The position numbers and the translations under genes were made by a program. Below are positions 1-8,479 of a stretch of DNA of 64,000 nt, one piece after another (within the stretch, counting starts at the first letter, position 1; every line of letters starts with the position of its first letter). Under the pieces are notes generated by a model. That model saw only the letters and a program-made list of their open reading frames with translations. It made no database searches and was not told the origin of the DNA. The stretch comes from Pseudomonas frederiksbergensis. Lineage in GTDB: Bacteria > Pseudomonadota > Gammaproteobacteria > Pseudomonadales > Pseudomonadaceae. The stretch covers positions 62,001-126,000 of the forward strand of contig NZ_JQGJ02000007.1 of the NCBI RefSeq assembly GCF_000802155.2, read 5' to 3'.

Positions 1-206
1 CCGACGCGGGCAATCAGCCGGTGGCCGATCTTGCCGCCCAGCACCAGGCCGAAATAGTTCGCGGCCATCAGCGCACCGACCCACAGGCTGTCCACGTTGT
101 CGGCGGCCAGGCGCAGGGCCAGGTAAGTACTCAAGAGGCCCGAGCCGATGAGCATCATCAGCGAGGCGAAATAAAGCGCTCGAAAAGGTTTCCAGATTTG
201 GCGCAT
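1..206 (-). CDS. MFS transporter, N-terminal part (cut off by the window edge)
   Basis: Only the first 68 codons are present; the gene continues past base 1. The start is the ATG at 206, with an AAGGAG upstream, rather far away. The visible protein begins MRQIWKPFRALYF and has two hydrophobic stretches (about residues 13-32 and 43-58), followed by GGKIGHRLIARVG, which resembles the conserved loop between helices 2 and 3 of major facilitator transporters. It lies on the same strand as, and 70 bp downstream of, the glutamine-synthetase-like gene, so the two may be co-transcribed. The substrate cannot be deduced from this fragment. Confidence 0.6.
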   Translation of the reverse strand, partial: MRQIWKPFRALYFASLMMLIGSGLLSTYLALRLAADNVDSLWVGALMAANYFGLVLGGKIGHRLIARV

Positions 207-276
207 CGGCGTTCCGAGCGGCTCCTTGAGGTGAGTAAGGGCTATCGTTCGAAGATAGCCCGAATGCGACGGTTCG

Positions 277-1620
277 TTATGCCTGGGCCGCCAAGACGCG
301 CCGCTCCCAGGGCGTGATTTCGTCAAAGAAACTGGTCAGTTCCAGGGTCTTCGAGGCAATGTAGCCTTCGATGAACTCGGTACCGAACAGTTCCTTCGCC
401 AAGTGGCTACGCTTGAGACGCTCAAGGGCTGCATGCAAGGTACATGGCAAGGACAGATTGTCCGGCACTTCGAATTCGCCCTGGATCGCCGCGTCTGGTT
501 CCAGGCGATTTTCAATGCCATGGAGTCCCGCCGCCAGGCTGGCGGCAATCGCCAGGTAAGGATTGGCGTCGGCCCCCGGCAAACGATTCTCGACCCGCCT
601 GGCCACCGGCGGACTCGCAGGAATGCGCAACCCGGCCGAACGATTGTCATGGGACCAGCAGGCATTGTTTGGCGAGGCAAATGGATGGCAGAGGCGGTGA
701 TAGGAGTTCACGTTCGGCGCGAACAACGCGGTGAAATCCGCCATGCAGGCCTGCTGCCCGCCAATGAAGTGCCGAAACGTTGCCGTCGGCTCGCCCGCCT
801 CGTCGCTGAACACATTGCGACCACTGCCCAGCTCAATCACGCTCTGGTGAATGTGCATCGAACTGCCCGGCGTCCGCGCCAGCGGCTTGGCCATGCAGAC
901 CACCGTCAGGCCATGCTTGAGGGCCACTTCCTTGAGCAGGTGCTTGAACAGGAATGTCTGGTCAGCCAGTCGCAGAGCATCGCCGTGGAGCAGATTGATT
1001 TCGAACTGGCTGACGCCCATTTCATGCATGAATGTGTCGCGCGGCAAGCCCAAGGCTGCCATGCATTCATAAACTTCAGTGAAGTACGGACGCAGGCCGT
1101 TGTTGGAACTGATGCTGAACGCCGATTGGCCATCTTCGCGCCGACCGTCCAGGCCCACCGGCGGCAGGAATGGCTGGGCAGGATCCGGATTGGCGGCGAA
1201 CACAAAGAACTCCAGCTCCGTCGCCACGACCGGCGCCAACCCGAGCGCGGCATACCGAGCGATCACGGCCTTGAGCTGGCCACGCGTCGACAAAGGCGAG
1301 CTTTCACCGCTAAGTTCGTCGGCATCGCAGATCGCCAAGGCGCGTGGCGGATGGCTCCACGGCAAGCGATGAATCTGCTGCGGATCGGGCACCAACGCCA
1401 GGTCGCCATCGTCACTGCCATAAAAGCGCGCTGGCGGATAACCGCCCATGATGCATTGCAGCAGCACACCCCGCGCCATCTGCAACCGCCGGCCTTCAAG
1501 AAAGCCCTCGGCGCTCATTACCTTGCCCCTGGGTACGCCATTCAAATCCGGCGTGACACATTCAATCTCATCAATGCCCGTCAATCGCTGTGCGAGTGAA
1601 CGCTGGCCATCGGTCGTCAT
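277..1620 (-). CDS. Gamma-glutamylpolyamine synthetase (glutamine synthetase family, PuuA/PauA type)
   Basis: A 447-aa glutamine-synthetase-fold enzyme of the type that joins glutamate to putrescine or other amines using ATP, the first step of gamma-glutamylated polyamine catabolism. The beta-grasp motif PDLNGVPRGKVM near residue 25 is typical of PuuA relatives rather than GlnA. Catalytic-domain motifs are MHIHQSV, NSYHRLCHPFASPN and ENRLPGADANPYLAIAAS. The start at 1620 is chosen because the protein then begins just ahead of the family N-terminus and has an AAGGA ribosome site; the upstream in-frame extension looks non-coding. Pseudomonas carries several paralogues, so polyamine specificity is not assigned. 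A soluble kinase gene lies upstream on the same strand. Confidence 0.8.
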   Translation of the reverse strand: MTTDGQRSLAQRLTGIDEIECVTPDLNGVPRGKVMSAEGFLEGRRLQMARGVLLQCIMGGYPPARFYGSDDGDLALVPDPQQIHRLPWSHPPRALAICDADELSGESSPLSTRGQLKAVIARYAALGLAPVVATELEFFVFAANPDPAQPFLPPVGLDGRREDGQSAFSISSNNGLRPYFTEVYECMAALGLPRDTFMHEMGVSQFEINLLHGDALRLADQTFLFKHLLKEVALKHGLTVVCMAKPLARTPGSSMHIHQSVIELGSGRNVFSDEAGEPTATFRHFIGGQQACMADFTALFAPNVNSYHRLCHPFASPNNACWSHDNRSAGLRIPASPPVARRVENRLPGADANPYLAIAASLAAGLHGIENRLEPDAAIQGEFEVPDNLSLPCTLHAALERLKRSHLAKELFGTEFIEGYIASKTLELTSFFDEITPWERRVLAAQA

Positions 1621-1758
1621 GACGCAATCCTTGTTGTGTGCGAGCCGCGAACGGCAACCCGTACAAAATAGGCTCCGGCTGTTCGGAATATCAAGCATCC
1701 CGAGACAATAAACATCTGACATCGAACCCATAGGGTTCTGTACCGACCGAAGATTGGC

Positions 1759-2451
1759 TCAGGGCAGATAAAGCCTGAACACTCCACCGCCCAGCACACC
1801 GCCGTTGGCAATCTCGGTACGCCCGCTCAAGCCGCCGCGCTGGTGCAGCGCGGCGATCCTGGCGGCGAAATACAAGCCCAGCCCAGTGCTGCCACTGCTG
1901 TGGTTGATGCCTTGCACGTATTCGGCCTGACGCTCGATCATCTCGGCCGGATAGCCTTCGCCGTCGTCATTGATCGTCAGCACCAACTGCCCGGCCTCGT
2001 CGCTCACGCTGATCAACAATGCCTGGCGCCCGTGGCGAATGGCGTTGTTGATCATGTTGTCGAGCACCGAAGCAATCAGCTCGCGATCGAAGAAACCCAA
2101 CGGGCTCAGCGGATCGACCTCATAGGTGGCCATGATCCCGCGACTGCGGAATACATCCTGATGACCGGCCAATTGCGCTTCAATGAAGTCATCCAGCTCG
2201 TGGTAGGCCGGATGCAGCGGCAGCTGATTGACACCCAGCTTGTACAACCCGAGCAACTGCACCAGCAGGCCATTGAGGTGGGCAAACTCGAACTCGATCA
2301 CGCCCTGCTCCGAGGTCTGCCGCTCAGGCTCCGGCAAGCGCTCGAGCCATTGCGTGTGGGCCTGCATGAGCAAGGTCAGGGAGTTTTTCATGTCATGCAC
2401 GGTAGACGCGATCACCGTGGAAAAATCGAGCGCCTGTTCGCTGTCATTCAT
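1759..2451 (-). CDS. Soluble sensor histidine kinase
   Basis: A 230-aa kinase without membrane segments or a recognisable sensor domain. The H-box STVHDMKNSLTLL (His19) is at the very N-terminus. The C-terminal HATPase has an N-box (DNMINNAIRHG), G1 (NDDGEGYP) and G2 (GSTGLGLYF). The ATG at 2451 overlaps the end of the upstream receiver/TPR gene by 8 bp, so the two are translationally coupled and very likely form one signalling pair. With no input domain, the signal probably arrives through protein contacts. The output is unknown because the partner receiver has no DNA-binding domain. Confidence 0.8.
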   Translation of the reverse strand: MNDSEQALDFSTVIASTVHDMKNSLTLLMQAHTQWLERLPEPERQTSEQGVIEFEFAHLNGLLVQLLGLYKLGVNQLPLHPAYHELDDFIEAQLAGHQDVFRSRGIMATYEVDPLSPLGFFDRELIASVLDNMINNAIRHGRQALLISVSDEAGQLVLTINDDGEGYPAEMIERQAEYVQGINHSSGSTGLGLYFAARIAALHQRGGLSGRTEIANGGVLGGGVFRLYLP

Positions 2452-4051
2452 CGCCAAATGCCTTGCTCCGCAGTTTCTGATAACGCGCATGACGCGCATC
2501 GGTGTCGGGCATCATGCCCACCAGTTTCAGGCAGGCGCGACACTCCTGCAGCAACTCCGATTCCACGCTGGTATCAGTGCCGTGCAGCAGGGATTGCGCC
2601 ATATTCAGGGCAATACTGATGTTCTTCGGTTGCATCTTCAGGGCACGCCGGAACAGCTCCCGCGCCTCGGGCAATGCGCCGGTCTTGTAGACGCGCACGC
2701 CTTCGCGGTTCAGCTCGGCGGCGGCGTTGCCCTGGTTGAGGATATTCGGATCGTCGGTGAGCTTGGCGATGCCCTGCATCACGGCCGGATCATCACCGTA
2801 GATTTCCGCGCAGTTCTTGAGCATCGACTCGCCGGCACTGGTCTGGCCGAGCATCTGCAACTGCTTGGCCACCAGCAACGCTGCTTCGGCGCTCATGAAT
2901 TGTTCCATGCCATCGAGACGCTGCAAGGCTTGCTCGGTGAGCTTCTCGGCGGTTTCGGCATCGTTGAGCAACAGGCTCGTTGCTTTCATCAGCCGCGCTC
3001 GAACCTGCAGGCCCGGATCGCTGGGGTTGTCCTTTGCAACCGCGCTGAGCGTGGTATTGATTTCGAGCCTAGTCCGGGTGTCGAGGCCCTTTTCGCTGCC
3101 CTTGCTGATCAAGGCATGGGCCAGGCCAAGGTTGCTTTCCGGATCCTTGAATCGCGATTGCGCGCCCTGCCCAACCGCCTGGCGATAGGCTTTGGACGCG
3201 GTCTCGTAATCCTCGTTGGTCATCGCCAACTTGCCCAACAGGGACTGCCGACGCACCGCCAACGGCGACAGGCGCACCGCTTCTTCCAATATGTTCTGGG
3301 CTTGCTTCGTGTCGCCCTCGGCCACCAGCACATCGGCCATGCCGTCATACAGGGCCGGCATCATCGGGAAGACTTTCAGGGCTTTTTCATAGACAGCCTT
3401 GGCTTCGCCGATCTGCCCGCGCTTGAACAGCAATTTTCCCAACCCCGCATAAGCCCATGGCAACGGGCGATCAGCGATGATGGAGTTGTACAACCGCTCA
3501 AGGGCCTCGTTCTGATTCAGGTCGCGCAGCGCATCGGCCCGATAACGCAGGCACAGCGGCCCGTAGCGCGGGTCCTGCTTGCACAGGGCGATGCAAGCAT
3601 TGAGCACTTCCATCGGCTTGCCGCGATCGAGCGCCTGCAGGATCGGCTTGAGCAACGTCTTGCGCTGCTCCAGGCGCTCCAACCGCTGGGCCAGGCCGGA
3701 GCGATTGAATGGTTTGGTCAGGTACGCATCCGGCTCATGTTCCAGGGCACTGAGCACCATTGCCTGGCTGGTCTCGGCAGTCACCATGAGAAAGACGCTC
3801 TCATGGCTGATCAACTTCTCGACCATCAGGTCTTCCAGCACCTGCTGGCCATTCTTGCGCCCGTCACCCAGGTGATAATCCTGCAAGATGAAGTCATAAC
3901 GCTTTTGCGAGCACATGCGCAGTGCCACTTCACCGGTGTCGGCGGTGTCCACGTCCTTGACGCCCAACTCCCGCAACATCGACCGGACGGAGCTGCGGAA
4001 ATCCGAGAAATCATCGACGATCAGAAAACTTTTTTGGTGGTACGCCAGCAT
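2444..4051 (-). CDS. Response regulator receiver with TPR repeats
   Basis: A 535-aa protein. Residues 1-125 form a CheY-like receiver: acidic pair Asp13-Asp14, phospho-acceptor Asp58 in ILQDYHLGDG, Thr91, and Lys113 in YLTKPF. The rest is tetratricopeptide-type helical repeats, for example around WAYAGLGKLLFKRGQIGEA, LLGKLAMTNEDYETASKAY and EARELFRRALKMQP. Such proteins signal through protein-protein contacts instead of DNA binding. The start at 4051 is chosen because the receiver begins directly there; the upstream extension has no receiver-like sequence. It is coupled to the soluble kinase gene downstream. Confidence 0.85.
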   Translation of the reverse strand: MLAYHQKSFLIVDDFSDFRSSVRSMLRELGVKDVDTADTGEVALRMCSQKRYDFILQDYHLGDGRKNGQQVLEDLMVEKLISHESVFLMVTAETSQAMVLSALEHEPDAYLTKPFNRSGLAQRLERLEQRKTLLKPILQALDRGKPMEVLNACIALCKQDPRYGPLCLRYRADALRDLNQNEALERLYNSIIADRPLPWAYAGLGKLLFKRGQIGEAKAVYEKALKVFPMMPALYDGMADVLVAEGDTKQAQNILEEAVRLSPLAVRRQSLLGKLAMTNEDYETASKAYRQAVGQGAQSRFKDPESNLGLAHALISKGSEKGLDTRTRLEINTTLSAVAKDNPSDPGLQVRARLMKATSLLLNDAETAEKLTEQALQRLDGMEQFMSAEAALLVAKQLQMLGQTSAGESMLKNCAEIYGDDPAVMQGIAKLTDDPNILNQGNAAAELNREGVRVYKTGALPEARELFRRALKMQPKNISIALNMAQSLLHGTDTSVESELLQECRACLKLVGMMPDTDARHARYQKLRSKAFGDE

Positions 4052-4274
4052 CGAGGATGTCCAGGCAAATAAGAAAATGAACTCAATGGCAAAACAAACG
4101 AAACATCGCCTCCACGGCCGGCGAGGCGCGCAGATGATAGACACCCACGACGCATACCGCGAGCCGTTCCAGGACGCAGGGACGTCAGGAAAGGAGACTC
4201 ATCGGGTTATCGGCCGCAAATGGCGTTCCGTTAAGGAGATCGTAGGGGGGTTGCAGGACTGCGGGATAATAAAA

Positions 4275-4351
4275 TGGTGTCCCAGGGCAGGTTCGAACTG
4301 CCAACCTTCCCCTTAGGAGGGGGATGCTCTATCCAATTGAGCTACTGAGAC
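4275..4351 (-). tRNA. tRNA-Arg (anticodon CCT)
   Basis: On the minus strand the acceptor arm GTCTCAG pairs with CTGGGAC, followed by ACCA with CCA encoded. The anticodon loop CTCCTAA gives anticodon CCT. The T-loop GTTCGAA is present. Length is 77 nt. Confidence 0.95.
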
Positions 4352-4354
4352 ATG

Positions 4355-4876
4355 GGTCGACCACGAGAAACGCGGTGCGTTGGACGGCGAGCATGTTAAC
4401 GGCCACTCTCGCGTTTGTCATGTCGTCGCTGCCTTTTAAGTGTAGGCAAATGGTACGACGCAGGCGTCGCGCCGAGGGAAGACCGCGTAAATACAGCACC
4501 ATTCATCCATCCCGGACCTGCCGGCCTAGTAAATCGGCATTTTGCCACTATCCTATACAAAACAAGGACGCAGGCGTTTTGTTGCGTACCGGTTATCCGC
4601 CCAACGGTATGGCACAACGACACGATGCAGTGGTCACAACTGCGGAACCTGTATGTTTTTTCAAACCAGTCCGCATTTTTTGATGAAGGGTACTGGCATA
4701 ACGCCTTTACCCGGATCAGAATTTGTCACAGAATTGGCGCCAATGATCTGGCAATTTTGAGGCATGATGCGGGCCTCTTAACAATTCAGGTTGAACATTT
4801 GGCTGCGGGTCTTGTCCTATCGACATCCTGCGGCCAATCCCAGAACCGCTCCCCTGAACTAACCGGTTAAATAAAT
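4355..4876. other. Intergenic region upstream of amrZ
   Basis: A 520-bp gap between tRNA-Arg and amrZ. Open frames across it have no coding character. It must carry the amrZ promoter(s); long leaders are usual for this gene. An AmrZ-like box at 4695-4705 is listed separately. I could not place a sigma factor motif with confidence. Confidence 0.5.
4695..4705 (+). promoter_or_regulatory. Candidate AmrZ autoregulatory box
   Basis: The sequence TACTGGCATAACGCC ends here and resembles the GGCAAAACGCC-type AmrZ binding sequence known from Pseudomonas. It lies about 170 bp before amrZ, consistent with the known autorepression. Assigned from memory of the consensus only. Confidence 0.35.
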
Positions 4877-5203
4877 ATGCGCCCAATGAAACAGGCAATT
4901 TATTCCAGCCGTACGGCTGACAAGTTCGTCGTACGTCTGCCAGACGGAATGCGGGAACGCATTGCCGAGGTGGCTCGTAATCATCACCGCAGCATGAACT
5001 CCGAAATCATCGCGCGCCTAGAGCAAAGCCTGATTCAGGAAGGTGCATTGGGTGAAGAGTTGAGCATGCGCCTGGACAGCCCGGAGCTGTCGCTGCATGA
5101 GCGCGAGTTGCTCCAACGCTTCCGACAACTTTCCCATCGCCAGCAGAACGCCCTCGTTTCGCTGATTGCTCATGATGCCGAAATGGCCGCGGACGCGTCC
5201 TGA
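4877..5203 (+). CDS. amrZ: Ribbon-helix-helix regulator AmrZ
   Basis: A 108-aa Arc-family transcription factor that in Pseudomonas controls alginate, cyclic-di-GMP, flagellar and biofilm genes. The ribbon-helix-helix core is [20 protein letters not shown] followed by [17 protein letters not shown]. The C-terminal tetramerisation part [21 protein letters not shown] is nearly that of P. aeruginosa AmrZ as I remember it. The start MRPMKQ matches the family start. It stands alone, with a long regulatory region upstream and an intrinsic terminator downstream. Confidence 0.93.
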   Translation: MRPMKQAIYSSRTADKFVVRLPDGMRERIAEVARNHHRSMNSEIIARLEQSLIQEGALGEELSMRLDSPELSLHERELLQRFRQLSHRQQNALVSLIAHDAEMAADAS

Positions 5204-5221
5204 TCGAGGCAAAGATATTAA

Positions 5222-5247
5222 AGCCAGCCTAGCGCTGGCTTTTTTTT
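5222..5247 (+). terminator. Intrinsic terminator of amrZ
   Basis: Stem AGCCAGC (5222-5228) and GCTGGCT (5234-5240), 5-nt loop, then seven T. Confidence 0.9.
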
Positions 5248-5282
5248 GTCCGGAATCTGGCGACCAGGAAAAACCACCCCAG

Positions 5283-5307
5283 AAAAAAGCCCGCCGGTCA
5301 GGCGGGC
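5283..5307 (-). terminator. Intrinsic terminator of mgtE
   Basis: On the minus strand GCCCGCC, a 5-nt loop, GGCGGGC, then six T. It begins 15 bp after the mgtE stop codon. Confidence 0.88.
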
Positions 5308-5322
5308 TTCTTGATAAGCCAT

Positions 5323-6765
5323 TCAGAGCAGGAAAATCGTCGCCAAGCCCAGGAAAATGAAGAACCCGCCGCTGTCCGTCATGGCAGTGATCATCACGCT
5401 CGCGCCCATCGCCGGGTCACGCCCCAGGCGCGCCAGCGTCATGGGGATCAAGACGCCCATCAACGCGGCCAATAGCAGATTGAGCGTCATCGCAGCGGTC
5501 ATGACCACGCCCAGCGACCAACTGCCATAAAGCAGATAGGCTACCACGCCGATCACCCCACCCCAGACGACGCCGTTGATCAAGGCAACCGCCAACTCCT
5601 TGCGCATCAACCGCGATGTATTGCCCGTACTGACCTGGTCCAGGGCCATCGCGCGGACAATCATGGTAATGGTCTGGTTGCCGGAGTTGCCGCCGATACC
5701 GGCAACGATGGGCATCAAAGCCGCAAGGGCCACCAGTTTTTCAATTGAACCTTCGAACAGGCCGATGACACGGGATGCGACAAAAGCCGTGATCAGGTTG
5801 ATCGCCAGCCAGGCCCAGCGGTTACGCAAGGACTTCCAGACCGAGGCGAAAATGTCTTCTTCTTCGCGCAGACCCGCCATGCTGAGGACTTCGCTTTCGC
5901 TTTCCTCCCGGATCAGGTCAACCATTTCGTCGATGGTGAGACGGCCAATCAGTTTGCCGTTCTTGTCCACCACCGGCGCAGAAATCAAGTCGTAACGTTC
6001 GAACGCCTGTGCCGCATCGTAGGCGTTTTCGTCGGGATGGAAGCTCACGGGATCGCTGGCCATGACCTCGGCCACTTGCTTCTCCGGATCGTTGACCAGC
6101 AAGCGCTTGACTGGCAGCACGCCCTTGAGCACACCGTCGTAATCGACCACGAAGAGTTTGTCGGTATGCCCTGGCAACTCCTTGAGGCGACGCAGGTAAC
6201 GCAAGACCACTTCAAGGCTGACGTCCTCGCGGATCGTCACCATCTCGAAGTCCATCAGCGCACCGACCTGCTCCTCGTCATAGGACAGTGCAGAGCGCAC
6301 ACGCTCGCGCTGCTGGCCATCAAGGGCTTCCATCAGCTCGTGGACAACGTCGCGGGGCAGCTCAGGAGCAAGGTCGGCGAGCTCGTCGGCGTCCATCTCC
6401 TTGGCCGCAGCGAGAAGCTCATGATCATCCATGTCGGCGATCAGGGTCTCACGAACCGAGTCGGACACTTCGAGCAGGATGTCGCCGTCGCGATCGGCCT
6501 GGACCAATTGCCAGACCGTCAGGCGCTCTTCCAGCGGCAAGGCTTCAAGGATGTAGGCGACGTCGGCCGAGTGCAGATCGTCGAGCTTGCGCTGCAACTC
6601 GACGAGATTCTGCCGGTGGACCAGGTTTTCGACCCGATCGGAATGCGGACCTTCCTGGCGATGCGTCAGGTCTTCCACGACCCGCTGGCGATGCAGCAGC
6701 TCAACGACTTGAGCGAGGCGATCCTGAAGGCTTTCCTGCGTTTTTTTTACTTCTATTTCAGTCAT
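5323..6765 (-). CDS. mgtE: Magnesium transporter MgtE
   Basis: A 480-aa inner-membrane Mg2+ channel. The domain order is standard: a helical MgtE N-domain (roughly 50-150), a CBS pair (roughly 150-270, including VAEVMASDPVSFHPDENAYD), a connecting helix, and five C-terminal membrane helices. The channel signature LMPIVAGIGGNSGNQ and the pore-region sequence ITAMTDSGGFF are present. The start at 6765 (MTEIEVKK) excludes a short upstream extension. Codons 7-8 contain a run of eight A on the coding strand, a possible slippage point. No operon partners; its own terminator follows. Confidence 0.95.
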   Translation of the reverse strand: MTEIEVKKTQESLQDRLAQVVELLHRQRVVEDLTHRQEGPHSDRVENLVHRQNLVELQRKLDDLHSADVAYILEALPLEERLTVWQLVQADRDGDILLEVSDSVRETLIADMDDHELLAAAKEMDADELADLAPELPRDVVHELMEALDGQQRERVRSALSYDEEQVGALMDFEMVTIREDVSLEVVLRYLRRLKELPGHTDKLFVVDYDGVLKGVLPVKRLLVNDPEKQVAEVMASDPVSFHPDENAYDAAQAFERYDLISAPVVDKNGKLIGRLTIDEMVDLIREESESEVLSMAGLREEEDIFASVWKSLRNRWAWLAINLITAFVASRVIGLFEGSIEKLVALAALMPIVAGIGGNSGNQTITMIVRAMALDQVSTGNTSRLMRKELAVALINGVVWGGVIGVVAYLLYGSWSLGVVMTAAMTLNLLLAALMGVLIPMTLARLGRDPAMGASVMITAMTDSGGFFIFLGLATIFLL

Positions 6766-7086
6766 AGGCGAACTCCACTCCCAGCAGTGGAGCACGCCGG
6801 AAGGATCAATCAGTTAATTCATGATTGGCAAAACAAGCTGTTGAGTAACTACTGGGTAAGTCCATGAAGATATTCCAAAGCCCCGGCGGGGCTGACGGGC
6901 GCAATCATACACCGCTTGGCGCCGTAACACGTTAAAAAATCATGGCAAGAACAAGCGCTTGCGAGACAAACCTGAACACAGGCTGAATGTCTGTTTCTAC
7001 GACGACTTATTCTGAAAAGAAAACACACCATCAGGCAAAAATGCAGCGGCTAACCTTCTTCATTTACCGCCAAGGAGGACGGTTGC
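6766..7086. other. Intergenic region between divergent mgtE and a small secreted protein gene
   Basis: About 320 bp holding both promoters. The one structure I see is a compact hairpin, AGCCCC (6879-6884) and GGGGCT (6888-6893), in what would be the mgtE leader on the minus strand. No convincing Mg2+ riboswitch was recognised. Confidence 0.4.
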
Positions 7087-7572
7087 ATGCCCTTATGCCG
7101 CTATCTGTTTTTACTCGCCACCCTGCCCTGCCTGTCTCCCTGGGCTGCCGATCATGTTGTGCATCGCTGCGAAAACGACGCAGGACACGTCACATTCACA
7201 ACCCTTAGCTGCGAACAGGGAGACACCCTGACGCTGCAACAGATCCACTCATTCAGCCCAAGCCATATCGAGCCGATGCTGCCCGAAGCCGAAGGCCGAA
7301 AAACATTCAGCAACAAAACCAGGCGCAAGGAACCGACCATTGTCGGCCAACTGGAAGACAGCTGTGGAAACCTGATCAACGCCAGCCAACGCCGCGATGC
7401 CATCTTGAACCAACGAATCGTCGCCGGCATGAGCCAGAGGGACGTCGTGAGCGCACTGGGCAAACCGGACACGATCAAGGTTCGGAATTCGAGCACGCGG
7501 TACACCTACAAAACCAAGAGGGGTCGCAGTGCAGAAGTTGTATTCGATGAGAGAGGGTGCGTAAAAAGCTGA
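7087..7572 (+). CDS. Small secreted protein, DUF4124-like N-terminus and SmpA-like C-terminus
   Basis: A 161-aa exported protein. Residues 1-21 form a signal peptide ending PWAADH. The mature N-terminus (VVHRCENDAGHVTFTTLSC) has the two-cysteine pattern seen in DUF4124 proteins. The C-terminal part (RIVAGMSQRDVVSALGKPDTIK) resembles the SmpA/BamE repeat, a short alpha-beta fold of envelope proteins. The start has a strong AAGGAGG site. It is followed by a bidirectional hairpin. The function is unknown; an envelope role is inferred only from export and fold similarity. Confidence 0.7.
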   Translation: MPLCRYLFLLATLPCLSPWAADHVVHRCENDAGHVTFTTLSCEQGDTLTLQQIHSFSPSHIEPMLPEAEGRKTFSNKTRRKEPTIVGQLEDSCGNLINASQRRDAILNQRIVAGMSQRDVVSALGKPDTIKVRNSSTRYTYKTKRGRSAEVVFDERGCVKS

Positions 7573-7584
7573 ATCGCAGACAGC

Positions 7585-7613
7585 AAAAAGCCCGCGTTGA
7601 ACGCAGGCTTTTT
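7585..7613. terminator. Bidirectional terminator hairpin
   Basis: AAAAAGCC-C-GCGT, 3-nt loop, ACGC-A-GGCTTTTT. It has an A-run and a T-run on opposite sides, so it can serve both the small secreted protein gene and the tRNA transcription unit converging on it. Confidence 0.75.
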
Positions 7614-7619
7614 GGTGTT

Positions 7620-7696
7620 TGGTGCACTCGACAGGATTCGAACCTGTGACCGCTCGGTTCGTAGCCGAGTACTCTATCCAGCTGAGCTACGAGTGC
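7620..7696 (-). tRNA. tRNA-Arg (anticodon ACG), copy 1
   Basis: Acceptor GCACTCG pairs with CGAGTGC followed by ACCA. The anticodon loop CTACGAA gives ACG, read as ICG after editing. 77 nt, identical to the copy at 7769-7845. Confidence 0.95.
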
Positions 7697-7768
7697 AAGT
7701 TGTGGTTTTATACCAGATCACAACTGGTTGAAGCCAAGTTATTTGCATTACTGCAAGCAACTCTTAAA

Positions 7769-7845
7769 TGGTGCACTCGACAGGATTCGAACCTGTGACC
7801 GCTCGGTTCGTAGCCGAGTACTCTATCCAGCTGAGCTACGAGTGC
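7769..7845 (-). tRNA. tRNA-Arg (anticodon ACG), copy 2
   Basis: A second copy identical to the tRNA at 7620-7696, separated from it by 72 bp of unrelated sequence, so a true gene duplication with encoded CCA. Confidence 0.95.
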
Positions 7846-7952
7846 ATTTGTTGCCGCGCATTATAGGTCGTCAAATCCTTTTGTAAAGCGCTTTTTTCAG
7901 TAATTTCAATCACTTACCGATCAAGCCAGATTCTAACGCACTAAACGAATAA

Positions 7953-8043
7953 TGGCGGAGAACGGGGGATTCGAACCCCCGACACCCTTTTGAGGTGTAC
8001 TCCCTTAGCAGGGGAGCGCCTTCGGCCACTCGGCCAGCTCTCC
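7953..8043 (-). tRNA. tRNA-Ser (anticodon GCT)
   Basis: A 91-nt class II tRNA with a long variable arm. Acceptor GGAGAGC pairs with GTTCTCC, then GCCA. The anticodon loop CTGCTAA gives GCT. The tRNA-Ser and tRNA-Arg genes next to csrA are a familiar Pseudomonas arrangement. Confidence 0.95.
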
Positions 8044-8105
8044 GCAACACGGGGCGTATATTAACCACCTTCATCCCCGTTTGCAAACATAAAAATCGAT
8101 AAAAA

Positions 8106-8294
8106 TTAATGGCTTGGTTCGTCGTCCTTCTCTTTCTTGATACGCAGGTAGATTTCCTCCCGGTGCACAGCGACCTCTTTCGGGGCGTTGACGCCGATGC
8201 GCACTTGGTTTCCTTTGACGCCGAGCACGGTCACGGTGATTTCGCCATCACCAATAATCAGGCTTTCTGCACACCGACGGGTCAGAATCAGCAT
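8106..8294 (-). CDS. csrA: Carbon storage regulator CsrA/RsmA
   Basis: A 62-aa homodimeric RNA-binding protein that represses translation by binding GGA motifs at ribosome sites; part of the Gac/Rsm network. It begins [16 protein letters not shown] and has the RNA-contact region [16 protein letters not shown], both hallmarks. The start at 8294 carries a GAGGAGAAAGG ribosome site; an upstream in-frame extension is rejected. It sits between lysC and tRNA-Ser, as in other Pseudomonas. Confidence 0.97.
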   Translation of the reverse strand: MLILTRRCAESLIIGDGEITVTVLGVKGNQVRIGVNAPKEVAVHREEIYLRIKKEKDDEPSH

Positions 8295-8434
8295 ACCTTT
8301 CTCCTCACGCGATTCACTTAAGGGACAACTGTCTGCAAAAAAAAGGCATGGAACCAACAACCGAAACGGTCGCAGCCCACAGGCCTAGTATTGACCAGCG
8401 CGCGCAAAAGAACAGTTTTGGGACACGCCATTCA

Positions 8435-8466
8435 GAAAAACAAAGGGCGCGGTGAAAACCGCGCCC
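8435..8466 (-). terminator. Intrinsic terminator of lysC
   Basis: Perfect 9-bp stem GGGCGCGGT/ACCGCGCCC (8445-8466), 4-nt loop, followed on the minus strand by TTTGTTTTT. Confidence 0.88.
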
Positions 8467-8479
8467 TCGGCACAACGCG

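Noticed and set aside
2228-4072. A 614-codon plus-strand frame opposite the receiver/TPR gene
   Set aside because: Antisense to a clear receiver-TPR protein; composition (Gln/His/Arg-rich) is typical of shadow frames.
4415-4870. A 151-codon frame before amrZ
   Set aside because: No ribosome site and no protein-like character; lies in the regulatory region of amrZ.
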